Source: MWEI01 sp964600235 (lineage in GTDB: Bacteria; Desulfobacterota; Desulfomonilia; UBA1062). Taken from it: a stretch of 64,000 nt of DNA. Below the pieces are notes generated by a model. That model had not been told where the DNA came from and ran no database searches. It was given only the letters and a program-made list of their open reading frames with translations. Both the position numbers and the translations under genes were made by a program. This document shows positions 16,821 through 24,802 of this stretch, piece after piece (positions within the stretch are counted from its first letter, which is position 1; every line of letters starts with the position of its first letter). The stretch lies in the NCBI GenBank assembly GCA_964600235.1, contig CAZRIV010000010.1, forward strand, positions 1 through 64,000. Direction: 5' to 3'.

Positions 16821-17632
16821 CAGACGAGCCTTATTCCGTGGGAGCCGGGGAAGGCCAGGTTGATGACGATGAAGAACATCACCATGAGGACAAAGCCTAT
16901 GAGGGTGATAATGGCGGTCCGGCTCCCCTTCCATCCGATGGCGAGCCTCTGGTGGAGGCTCAGGGCGAAGACCGCCCAGGTCAGGCCGCCGGCGATCACC
17001 TTGGGGGCTATGTGGCTGAACCTGAGCCCGGCCGAGGAGGCCCACAGGCCGCCTAAGATCATGCCTATGGTGATGGCAATGAAACCCAGCGAAAGGGATA
17101 GGTACAAGATGGAATCCAGCATGGTCAGGGGGGGCAGGGCGGATGCGGAGGTGTGGATGGAGCCCTTCCTGATGTTGCGCTCATGTATGATGTACACCAC
17201 GGAGACAATGGCCGCCACGACGAAGAAGGCCTCTCCCGCTATCACGCTCAGGGTGTGCAGGGGGTAGAAATACCGGTACGGGCCCATCAGGGCCTCGGGT
17301 GTTCTCTGCAGGGACGGGGCTATGAAAGCAAGCACGCACGTCGCCACGGGCAGGAAGAAGGCCGCCAGCACCGAGGTGCGCCTCTTCATGACGAACGGCG
17401 TGAAGGCCACGGATGAGAAAAGGACAAGGGTATTGAGTCCCTGGCTCGGCGTGGCCACCGGGAGCCTGCCGGACGCATGCCAAAGCGTTATTACAAAGAG
17501 GGTATGGACGGCAATACATGCCACGTAGAGAAGCCGCAACGGGACAAGGATGCCTTTTTTCCTTGAAAACAGGTAAGCAATGAACCCGAGGCCGGTCAAA
17601 GTGTAGAGAGATAGAACCATGGAAACACTCAT
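16820..17632 (-). CDS. HemX/CcsA-like multi-helix membrane protein
   Basis: 270 residues, about eight transmembrane helices, related to the CcsA/ResC/HemX group (C-terminal ALSLHQRLAIGWKGSRTA and a final helix ending PGSHGIRL). True CcsA proteins carry a WWD haem-handling motif; the equivalent place here reads LWASSAGLRFSHIAPK, so the motif is missing and a HemX-type role is more likely. HemX genes commonly sit before hemA and are thought to affect glutamyl-tRNA reductase level, which fits the ATGA overlap with hemA. No function has been shown for this protein. Confidence 0.75.
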   Translation of the reverse strand: MSVSMVLSLYTLTGLGFIAYLFSRKKGILVPLRLLYVACIAVHTLFVITLWHASGRLPVATPSQGLNTLVLFSSVAFTPFVMKRRTSVLAAFFLPVATCVLAFIAPSLQRTPEALMGPYRYFYPLHTLSVIAGEAFFVVAAIVSVVYIIHERNIRKGSIHTSASALPPLTMLDSILYLSLSLGFIAITIGMILGGLWASSAGLRFSHIAPKVIAGGLTWAVFALSLHQRLAIGWKGSRTAIITLIGFVLMVMFFIVINLAFPGSHGIRLV

Positions 17633-18300
17633 GGGATGATCCCTTTCAGGTCGATGTGCTCCCCAAGCGCCTGGAAGAGGATATCTTCAGCCAGCCGGCG
17701 GTCGCCCGACCGGACGGCATCTATGAGCTCGGAGTCTATGAGCAGTTCGAAGATCCTCTTGTGGTCGTCATAGCTTCCCGGATGGGAGCGTACAAGGGGG
17801 CGTATCAACCCCAGGATGGCAGCCAGGCCGACGTACTCGTCTCCGATGTTCTTGCCGATGATCATGCGCAATCTCCTGGAAAGCGCAGGGGAAAAGCCGC
17901 CTGTGGATATGGCGACCTTGATGGGGCCCCTCTCCACGACAGAGGGCACGATGAACGAGCAGAGCTCCGGGGTGTCCACCACGTTGCAGAAGATACGACG
18001 ATCGAGGGCCTCTTCGCTGACCGCCCGGTTGACCTTTTCGCAGCCCGTGGCGGCGATCACCAGAAAGGCGCCTTCCAGGTCATCCTCCTCGTATTCCCTC
18101 AGGTCTATCTGGACGCAGGGGTTTTGAGCTATCTCTTCTGCCACCTTAGGCGCGATGACCTTCACCCGGGCGCCGGCCTTGAGGAGAGACTCCACCTTCC
18201 GGGCGGCCACCATGCCGCCTCCCACCACCACGACCGGCTTATCCCTCAGGTCAACGAAGATGGGAAGATAGATGTTTTCCAGATTGTCCACGGGATTCAA
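17629..18300 (-). CDS. Precorrin-2 dehydrogenase / sirohydrochlorin ferrochelatase (CysG N-terminal type)
   Basis: 223 residues. NAD-binding Rossmann start VVVVGGGMVAARKVESLLKA, then the family signature NVVDTPELCSFIVPSVV followed by KVAISTGGFSPALSRRLR. It oxidises precorrin-2 to sirohydrochlorin, and some members also insert iron to give siroheme. It stands in the operon with cobA-hemD, which supplies precorrin-2, and with ahbC, which uses a siroheme derivative. It overlaps the HemX/CcsA-like gene by four bases and starts one base after the hydrolase stop codon. Confidence 0.92.
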   Translation of the reverse strand: MNPVDNLENIYLPIFVDLRDKPVVVVGGGMVAARKVESLLKAGARVKVIAPKVAEEIAQNPCVQIDLREYEEDDLEGAFLVIAATGCEKVNRAVSEEALDRRIFCNVVDTPELCSFIVPSVVERGPIKVAISTGGFSPALSRRLRMIIGKNIGDEYVGLAAILGLIRPLVRSHPGSYDDHKRIFELLIDSELIDAVRSGDRRLAEDILFQALGEHIDLKGIIP

Positions 18301-19059
18301 TTACATAACCTCTTTCAACCAGTCTTTTATTACCTGTGAGATTCGGGGATCTTTTCTTAACTGGTGTCCGGCCCCCTCCAGGATGGTGAGCCTTTTCGGA
18401 TGCCATGCCTTGTCATAGAGCTTGCGGGCATGGCTTACAGGGACCGTCCCGTCTTGGTCACCGTGCACGATGCCGACGGGCCTCGGGTTTATGAACGGCA
18501 GCCAGTGGGCCGGGTCGATTTCGAGAAAATCATTGTACCACTTCATGAGATCACCCGGGAAGGAGTCGTCCCGGATAATCCCGATGGAACGGAAGTGTGC
18601 CCTCAGGAGGGAAGGGTCTTCGGGGAGGATGTCGGCAAAGGTGCACGGCGTTGCCATGAGGAGCAGGCTGGCCACGTGCCTGTTATATGATACGATCCTC
18701 GCGGCAACGGCACCTCCTGCTGAAAACCCGATACAGTGAATGGACGTGGGGTCTATGCCGGGGCAGTCGTATACCATATCGATCACGGCATCCAGATCCT
18801 GGTGCCAGGCGTTCATGTCTATGTTGCCTTCGGACAGGCCGCACCCGGAAAAATTGAAGGTGGCGCAGGCGAACCCATAGCCGGTGAACTCCTCGAACAG
18901 AGGGATATACCCCCTGTCGCTTGGGTCCGGTTTCGAGCCTGGTATCCCGTGGCAGAAGATAAGCGCTGGCAGCAGGCTTTTCGGTGCAGGCTCAGGAAAG
19001 TAGAGCCATGCCTTGATTGTTCTCCCCTGGCGGGTGAGTGCTGACTCTTTCGATCTCAT
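18301..19059 (-). CDS. Alpha/beta hydrolase
   Basis: 252 residues. Alpha/beta-hydrolase fold with FCHGIPGSKPDP (oxyanion region), the nucleophile elbow GFSAGG (Ser about residue 112), a late acid in HGDQDGTVP and a catalytic His in GAGHQLRKDP. It resembles small esterase/peptidase-like cytoplasmic hydrolases; the substrate is unknown. I chose ATG 19059, giving 68 bases of overlap with the upstream TPR gene; the open frame extends further but without family similarity. It lies directly before the precorrin-2 dehydrogenase gene, probably co-transcribed, with no evident role in tetrapyrrole synthesis. Confidence 0.8.
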   Translation of the reverse strand: MRSKESALTRQGRTIKAWLYFPEPAPKSLLPALIFCHGIPGSKPDPSDRGYIPLFEEFTGYGFACATFNFSGCGLSEGNIDMNAWHQDLDAVIDMVYDCPGIDPTSIHCIGFSAGGAVAARIVSYNRHVASLLLMATPCTFADILPEDPSLLRAHFRSIGIIRDDSFPGDLMKWYNDFLEIDPAHWLPFINPRPVGIVHGDQDGTVPVSHARKLYDKAWHPKRLTILEGAGHQLRKDPRISQVIKDWLKEVM

Positions 19060-20131
19060 CCTGCAGCAGCTTGTATCTCCTGTAAACATAGGCCCATGAT
19101 TTGAGCTCATTCTCATCGAGCACCATTTCGTCATTGTCCGGGAAAGCCCTTACAGGGAGGCGATTGCTTCCGGCGAGCTGCCTGATATTCTGCTCGGGTA
19201 TGTCGAGAAGCCTGGAAGCCTCTTCGATGGACATGCGGGCCTTCTTGCCTCCACCGACTTTTTTGAATACAAAGGTCTGGAGGATCGTCTTCTGGGTCAG
19301 GTCCGGATCAATGGCATAGGCCTGGTCTAGATGAATGATATACTCCTCGTCCATCTGGTACTTGATGTTGGCGAGCTCGATGAGCGCCCTGACGTCGTCG
19401 GGGTACTCTTCAAGCATCTTTTCCAGGATGCCGTGGGCGTGTTCCATGTCGTTGAGGAAGAAATGGATCTCGGAGAGGTAGAGGTAGGTATCTTTTTCCT
19501 TGTCGCCCAGTTCCATGGCCCGTGTAAACATCTCAAGGGCAAGATCGAGATGTCCCAGTTCGCGGTGGCAGATGCCGATGAGCTTGGTTATGAACGGGCT
19601 GGTTGAGCACAGGAAGTTCGCCTTTTCAAGGTCGTCTGCAGCTATAGTGTAGTAGCCCTGCGACATTTTTTCCGTGGCCCGGCCCATGAAGATCTTGAAT
19701 CGCTCCTCGAAACCCTTTGCACTGAGGCTGCTGGCTCCATCCTTGAAATGGAAGCCCGAGGTGCACAGGTCTATGAACTCGCGGTTCTCATGAAGCTCTT
19801 CTTCCGTATTGAGCACCTCTATCACCCTCTGGCACAGGTTCTTGATGGGCAGCATGGTATCCATCTTGTTCGACACGTACAGGCCGATGTTCAGGGTATC
19901 GTTTTTCTCGATCTCGGAGAGGTGTTTGGCCTCGCTGATGAGCTCTTTGAAGAAGAAGTTCACCATCTCCTTGGAATTGCTTATGGGCAGGACCATGGCA
20001 GACTTATACTCGCCGCCCGGGCAGGTGTATTCGAAGCTCAGCCACAGTTCCCTGTACTCGTTGTCGATCCGTTCCACCTCGACGGAAATAAGCTCTATGA
20101 GCCCTCTTGGGTGTTCCAGTTTTCCACGCAT
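18992..20131 (-). CDS. TPR protein with C-terminal helix-turn-helix
   Basis: 379 residues, no signal peptide. An N-terminal part of about 150 residues has no family I recognise. Residues about 160-280 form several TPR-like helical pairs (ADDLEKANFLCSTSPFITKL, HLDLALEMFTRAMELGDKEK, HAHGILEKMLEEYPDD). At the C-terminus MSIEEASRLLDIPEQNIRQL followed by a winged segment (LPVRAFPDNDEMVLDENEL) resembles a MerR/excisionase-type DNA-binding domain. A TPR sensor fused to a DNA-binding end at the head of the tetrapyrrole operon could be a regulator of it, but this is inference. Confidence 0.65.
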   Translation of the reverse strand: MRGKLEHPRGLIELISVEVERIDNEYRELWLSFEYTCPGGEYKSAMVLPISNSKEMVNFFFKELISEAKHLSEIEKNDTLNIGLYVSNKMDTMLPIKNLCQRVIEVLNTEEELHENREFIDLCTSGFHFKDGASSLSAKGFEERFKIFMGRATEKMSQGYYTIAADDLEKANFLCSTSPFITKLIGICHRELGHLDLALEMFTRAMELGDKEKDTYLYLSEIHFFLNDMEHAHGILEKMLEEYPDDVRALIELANIKYQMDEEYIIHLDQAYAIDPDLTQKTILQTFVFKKVGGGKKARMSIEEASRLLDIPEQNIRQLAGSNRLPVRAFPDNDEMVLDENELKSWAYVYRRYKLLQDEIERVSTHPPGENNQGMALLS

Positions 20132-20249
20132 GGCATAGATGTATTCTTAAGGGTATGAAAAGTCAACACGAACCCAAGATGGCCTTGAAAACGAAAGTGG
20201 AAATGCGCAATAAATTGTGTTAGCCATGGAGACCGGAGGTGGTTTTATT

Positions 20250-20957
20250 ATGATTCACTCCCCGAAGATTACAGGCTTGTTCATCGTCTGGGTGGTTATC
20301 TCCCTTGTTTCGGCAGCACCGAGCCAGGCATCTCCGAAAGTCCAGGTGGACCAGGACGTCTACGATGCCGGGACCCTCTATGAAGGGAAGGATCTCTCGC
20401 ACGAATTTATCCTGAAAAATGTCGGCGACCAGAAGCTTATCTTCAAGCCGAAACCCTGTTGAGGCGCCAAGGTAACTGCCCCGGGAGGGCAGGAGATAGA
20501 GCCCGGCAAGACACAGAGACTCATAGTAGGCATATCGACCCGCTATGTGAAGGGCGACTATAAGAAGACTATTGAGGTCGAAACCAATGATCCTGATATG
20601 CAGATACTCAGGCTGACCATCAAGGTGAAGATACAGGAAATCCTCTCCATAGTCCCCATGGATGTCAATTTCGGTACGGTTAAAACCGGATCAGTGAATA
20701 AAAGGATGATCACCCTTGCAAATAAGGGGAAAGAACCTCTCAAGATCACCGCCATTTCCGCAAATCCTTCAAATATGCTTTCCGTTTTCCGTCAGGGCAG
20801 CTCGAAGATATCCCCCGGGGAATCCATCTCGGTGGAAATTCAATTTCAGGCAGGTCCTCCTACGAATTTCTTTTTCGGGACCATGCATGTCGAGACCGAT
20901 GATGAAAAGGCCAAGTCCAAGGATGTACGCATCAGGGCCAGGATCCTTGGGAGTTGA
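20250..20957 (+). CDS. Exported DUF1573-like protein, candidate selenoprotein (in-frame UGA)
   Basis: Read through one TGA (20460-20462) the gene gives 235 residues: a signal peptide (ITGLFIVWVVISLVSA, about 7-22), a first DUF1573-like Ig-type domain and a second similar one (from about residue 130). The TGA is codon 71, directly after Cys70 (FKPKPC then GAKVT), at the place where DUF1573 proteins carry their conserved Cys motif. The frame is open and family-like on both sides, and a hairpin with SECIS features lies 13 bases after the TGA. Ribosome site GGAGGT, nine bases before ATG 20250. A nonsense mutation is the main alternative; then 20547-20957 would be a fragment. It stands alone upstream of murJ. 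Confidence 0.7.
20476..20492 (+). promoter_or_regulatory. SECIS-like hairpin downstream of in-frame UGA
   Basis: CTGCCC (20476-20481), loop CGGGA (20482-20486), GGGCAG (20487-20492). A six-pair stem starts 13 bases after the TGA and the loop lies 19 bases after it. Bacterial SECIS elements have a short loop with G at the first or second position, about 16-37 bases from the UGA; this hairpin meets those rules. The stem is short and GC-rich, so chance cannot be excluded. Confidence 0.55.
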
Positions 20958-20993
20958 CGCGGCATCTTTGCGGCTCATTGCCCATCCGCTGAC

Positions 20994-22544
20994 ATGAGGG
21001 ACGGCTTCAGGAAAAACATGCTCACGGTCGGCGGGCTCACTGCCATCAGTCGAGTCCTCGGGTTTGTGCGCGACATGATCATGGCCTGGCTTCTCGGAGC
21101 CGGCCTTCTCGCAGATGCCTTTGTGGTCGCAAACAGAATCCCCAACATTCTCAGACGGTTCATGGCCGAGGGGGCCGTCAGTGTCGCGTTTGTCCCCGTG
21201 TTCAGCGAGGTCAAGGAGAAGGAGGGGATCGAGCGGGCGTTTCTCATGGCCAGGGAGGTCATGACGCTGATGTTCTACAGCCTGATTGTGGTCGTGATCA
21301 TCGGCGAACTGGCCGCTCCTGCACTTGTGGCGGTCATGGCTCCGGGATTCATCTCAGGAGGCATCTTCGATACGACGGTTCACCTCACCCGGATCATGTT
21401 CCCCTATATACTCCTCATCGGCATCGCCGTCCTCTTCATGGGCATCCTCAATTCACTGGGGCATTTTGCAGCCCCTGCCGCAGCGCCGATCCTCATGAAC
21501 CTCTTCATGATCGGTGTGCCTGTGCTGGGATATGTGGCGTATCCCGTGTTCTCATCGCCCGCAGACGCACTGGCGTGGGGGGTGATTGCCGGAGGGATCG
21601 CGCAGATCCTCATCCAGATCCCCCCTTTGCTGAAGCGCCATGTGCCCCTGGGACTCACGAAGACCTTCAATTCCTCCCGGGTGAGACAGGTGGTCAGGCT
21701 CGTGGGCGTGGCCGCCATCGGGGCTTCCATCTACCAGGTCAATGTGCTCATCGGGACCCTGCTTGCCTCCCTGCTTCCCCGGGGAAGCGTCGCATACCTC
21801 TACTACGCAAACAGGATCCTGGAGCTTCCCCTGGGTATTTTTGCCTTTGCGGTGGGAAACGTCATGTTGCCCGCCATGAGCGCGGCATCTGCCCGGCTGG
21901 ATACGGGACGTTTTTCCTTTCTCATGGGCAGGGGTCTTCTGACCGTTCTCCTCTTTACCATACCTGCCACGGCAGGCTGTCTGGTCCTGGCCGGACCCAT
22001 TTTCACCGTTCTCTTCCTGCGGGGCGCCTTCACGTATGATGATGCCCTTGCCTCGTCATATGCACTGCAGATGTATGCCCTGAGCCTCTGGGGCGTGGGA
22101 TACTCGCGTATCCAGACCCAGGCGCTCTATGCCATGCAGAAGGCCAGGACCGTCGTCAACATCTCATGGTTGACGCTGCTGGCAAACCTGGTTTTCTGCC
22201 TCATCCTCATGCCGCTCATGCAGCATGCAGGCATTGCCCTTGCGAGCAGCATAGCGGTCTTTGTCCAGTTGCTCATCCAGCATGTATTCATCAAGAAGGC
22301 AGGGATCCATATACCGAAAGAACACGTCAGGCAGTTTGGAAAGATGGTTGCCGCCGCTTTCATCATGGGCCTCGCGCTGATTCCACTGGTACGGCTGGAT
22401 ATCTGGAAGGAAGGGCTGAGTCTTGCGTCGGGTTCCGTGCTGCTGCTGGCCATAACCCTTGGTGGAGGTCTGTATTTCGGTTGTCTGTGGGCCATGGGCA
22501 TTCGGGGTTTTCCGGGCAAGCAGGGACATACGGATCAGCCCTGA
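20994..22544 (+). CDS. murJ: Lipid II flippase MurJ (MviN)
   Basis: 516 residues with about 14 transmembrane helices, the normal size. It flips lipid-linked peptidoglycan precursor across the inner membrane. The N-terminal signature is clear (TVGGLTAISRVLGFVRDMI, then ADAFVVANRIPNILRRFMAEG), as is the family stretch RGAFTYDDALASSYALQMYA. It starts 36 bases after the DUF1573-like gene, so the two may share a transcript. Confidence 0.95.
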   Translation: MRDGFRKNMLTVGGLTAISRVLGFVRDMIMAWLLGAGLLADAFVVANRIPNILRRFMAEGAVSVAFVPVFSEVKEKEGIERAFLMAREVMTLMFYSLIVVVIIGELAAPALVAVMAPGFISGGIFDTTVHLTRIMFPYILLIGIAVLFMGILNSLGHFAAPAAAPILMNLFMIGVPVLGYVAYPVFSSPADALAWGVIAGGIAQILIQIPPLLKRHVPLGLTKTFNSSRVRQVVRLVGVAAIGASIYQVNVLIGTLLASLLPRGSVAYLYYANRILELPLGIFAFAVGNVMLPAMSAASARLDTGRFSFLMGRGLLTVLLFTIPATAGCLVLAGPIFTVLFLRGAFTYDDALASSYALQMYALSLWGVGYSRIQTQALYAMQKARTVVNISWLTLLANLVFCLILMPLMQHAGIALASSIAVFVQLLIQHVFIKKAGIHIPKEHVRQFGKMVAAAFIMGLALIPLVRLDIWKEGLSLASGSVLLLAITLGGGLYFGCLWAMGIRGFPGKQGHTDQP

Positions 22545-22704
22545 GCATTTGTGGATATTGATTCTTATGACAGCACAGTGAATTTACCGTATGAAATTTA
22601 TTTCTTATAAAGAGTAAGAAAAGTTCTATTAGTGAATCAATCTTCAGAAGACCTGTTGTTATTTAACGGTTATAAAAACAGTTAGTTGTGTGATAATTAC
22701 CCTA

Positions 22705-22720
22705 TGGCACCATGTTTGCA
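22705..22720 (+). promoter_or_regulatory. Sigma-54 promoter (-24/-12)
   Basis: TGGCAC (22705-22710), five bases, TTGCA (22716-22720): an exact fit to the -24/-12 consensus TGGCAC-N5-TTGCA with GG and GC ten bases apart. Transcription would begin near 22732, just before the small gene at 22747 and upstream of the GAF/GGDEF/HD-GYP gene. A sigma-54-dependent activator gene lies next to that gene in the opposite direction. Confidence 0.75.
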
Positions 22721-22746
22721 AATATATTAAGAACATATGGAAATGC

Positions 22747-22887
22747 ATGGGGGTCTTCATCGTGTGGCTCACTAGGAGAGAGATTCTTGAACAGCTCGGC
22801 AGGTTAGGCATCAGGACCTTGAGTGACTTGAAGAAGGCCTGCCGGGAGTTTGAATCTTACTGGTGCTCTCAACAGAATCGAATGTAA
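22747..22887 (+). CDS. Small hypothetical protein (46 aa)
   Basis: Encodes MGVFIVWLTRREILEQLGRL and a further predicted helix ending FESYWCSQQ. The residues LTRREILEQLGRLGIRTLSD look like a real amphipathic helical domain rather than chance coding, but I do not recognise a family. An earlier in-frame start (22690) lies upstream of the sigma-54 promoter and would not be on that transcript, so the ATG at 22747 (or a GTG at 22765) is more likely. It precedes the 618-residue signalling gene by 58 bases and is probably co-transcribed with it. Confidence 0.5.
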   Translation: MGVFIVWLTRREILEQLGRLGIRTLSDLKKACREFESYWCSQQNRM

Positions 22888-22945
22888 TGCCCCTGCGTTT
22901 ACCTAAGGTTTTTTTATATAATCTGGGGAGAAGACTGGAACTGCT

Positions 22946-24802
22946 ATGTGGCCTGATAGATTGAATGAATATATTGTTGATCAAACGCTCGAACTCTCCC
23001 CAGAATTTATCAAGGACAATGCCAGCATAATCCCCCTGCTTTTCCAGGTTTCACTCCTGTCGGATGTAGAGGTGAGGATCGAAAAGATCTCAGACCTTTT
23101 CCTCAATTTCATCGGTCATATCACACCGTATGATGTTGCTTTCGTCTATATATGGGAACCTCAGAATACCTGGTTCTGCAGAGGGTTGCAGGGCGAGATC
23201 CCCGGCGACATCGAAAAGGGTGATATCTTTACCAATGTGATTCGCGAAATGGCCAAACCCATATTTGTACCTGATGTGAGCCTGGCCGGGCTCGACTCCC
23301 ATGAACTTCCCATCAGCTGCACATCCGTGATCGGACTTCCCATATATAAAGACACCAAGATCATCGGGTGCATAGAGCTTTTCAGGAAAGGCACAAGTTC
23401 ATTCTGCATGAATGATCTCATACTGACAAAGCATCTCCTCCTGAGTTCCGAGAAGGTGCTCAAGGAGGTTATGGCCCCTGAGCGTGATTTCGACGATGCC
23501 CTCGATGTCCGCATAGATATACCCCAGAGGCACATACTGCTGGATATCCTCCACCAGTACGAGGAGCTCTCCAAGAGGCTGAGCTTCCCCTTGAGTGTTG
23601 CAATCATCGAGATTGAGGACAGAGACAAATTCGGGCTGTACCAGCATCTGCCCGAAGGGGTGAGAACGCTGAAAACCCTGGCCAAGAGAATACAGGAGAG
23701 TTTGCGTTGTTATGACAAGGTCCTGAGGTATGAGGAACTCAGCTTCTTCGTGATTCTGCCGGGGTGTTCGGCACAAGATGCCGTCAATGCCTTGCATAAG
23801 TCCACGTTGAGTCTCGGGGCTGACCTTGCGGACACCATGACCTTCGGGGTGGCGACACTTCCGGATGACGCCCAGGACGCAAAAGGGATCATTAATGTCG
23901 CCCACCAGGCCCTTTCCCATGCCAAGAAGAGGGGGATTCATGTGGCCACCTTTGCCCAGAGCGGTTCCATGAAGCCGGTGAATATCTCCCTTGAGCTCCG
24001 CATGAAAAAGCTCCTCCAGTCCGGACCGTCACTGAAGGCGCTCAGCGAATTATTGAACCTTATCAAGGTCCAGTGTCAGGCAGATGAAGTATCCATACGC
24101 CATGATGCCCCCGGAACTCCCATAGCCTGGGAGGGGCATGAACTCGGATACCTCCATCAGGAAGGTCTTCCACAGGACATCTTTGACTGGATCACCACGT
24201 TCATAACCCCTGCATGGGCGGTTGCGGCGGGCTTTGATGCGGATATCCAGAACTGGTACATGGGCATCTTGAACACGGCATCGATCATGTGCGATCTGCG
24301 GGCAGGATACCCCATGGGATTCTCTCTGAAGGTTGCCGATCAGATCTTCACCCTTGCCAAGGAGATGGGGGTAGGCGACAGACTTGCAAACCAGTGGGCC
24401 AATTCTTCTCTTGCAGCCAATATCGGATACCTGGGCATCCCGACGACCCTTTTCACGAAGGGCGATCTGAGCCCGTTTGATAAGAAGAAGCTTAACAACC
24501 ACCCCATAATAACCTCCCGTATCCTCAAGGATGTGGCCGTGCTCAACATTGACGAGGACCTGCTGATATACCACCATGAGAATTATGACGGCAGCGGGTT
24601 CCCCCGAGGTCTCAAAGGCGAAGACATCCCGCTGGCTGCCAGGGCCATGAGGGTTGTTGATACATACAATGCCATGGTTACCCCGAGGCTTTACCGCCCG
24701 CAGATGAGGCATGAAGAGACTTTGAAGGAGTTGTGCGCCATGTCGGGCAAGACCTTGGATCCGGAGGTGGCATCCCTGTACGTGGATCTTATCGGTTCTT
24801 GA
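22946..24802 (+). CDS. GAF - degenerate GGDEF - degenerate HD-GYP signalling protein
   Basis: 618 residues, no membrane segment. Residues about 30-180 are GAF-like (ending VIGLPIYKDTKIIGCIELF). Residues about 195-340 have the GGDEF fold, but the active loop reads RYEELSFFVIL instead of GGDEF. The C-terminal third is HD-GYP-like: HHENYDGSGFPRGLKGEDIP keeps the HHExxDGxGxP box, yet the usual LLHDIGK motif is replaced by LAANIGYLGIP, losing the metal-binding His-Asp pair. So neither c-di-GMP synthesis nor hydrolysis is expected; it is more likely a binding or scaffold protein. It is probably expressed from the sigma-54 promoter at 22705. Confidence 0.8.
   Translation: MWPDRLNEYIVDQTLELSPEFIKDNASIIPLLFQVSLLSDVEVRIEKISDLFLNFIGHITPYDVAFVYIWEPQNTWFCRGLQGEIPGDIEKGDIFTNVIREMAKPIFVPDVSLAGLDSHELPISCTSVIGLPIYKDTKIIGCIELFRKGTSSFCMNDLILTKHLLLSSEKVLKEVMAPERDFDDALDVRIDIPQRHILLDILHQYEELSKRLSFPLSVAIIEIEDRDKFGLYQHLPEGVRTLKTLAKRIQESLRCYDKVLRYEELSFFVILPGCSAQDAVNALHKSTLSLGADLADTMTFGVATLPDDAQDAKGIINVAHQALSHAKKRGIHVATFAQSGSMKPVNISLELRMKKLLQSGPSLKALSELLNLIKVQCQADEVSIRHDAPGTPIAWEGHELGYLHQEGLPQDIFDWITTFITPAWAVAAGFDADIQNWYMGILNTASIMCDLRAGYPMGFSLKVADQIFTLAKEMGVGDRLANQWANSSLAANIGYLGIPTTLFTKGDLSPFDKKKLNNHPIITSRILKDVAVLNIDEDLLIYHHENYDGSGFPRGLKGEDIPLAARAMRVVDTYNAMVTPRLYRPQMRHEETLKELCAMSGKTLDPEVASLYVDLIGS

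Noticed and set aside
15291..17267. 658-codon open frame antisense to hemC, hemA and the HemX-like gene
   Set aside because: It runs opposite to three clear enzymes with conserved motifs and its own sequence has no recognisable domain.
20547..20957. A separate gene starting at GTG 20547
   Set aside because: It would begin in the middle of a DUF1573-like domain with no ribosome site; the frame is continuous with the upstream part through the TGA.
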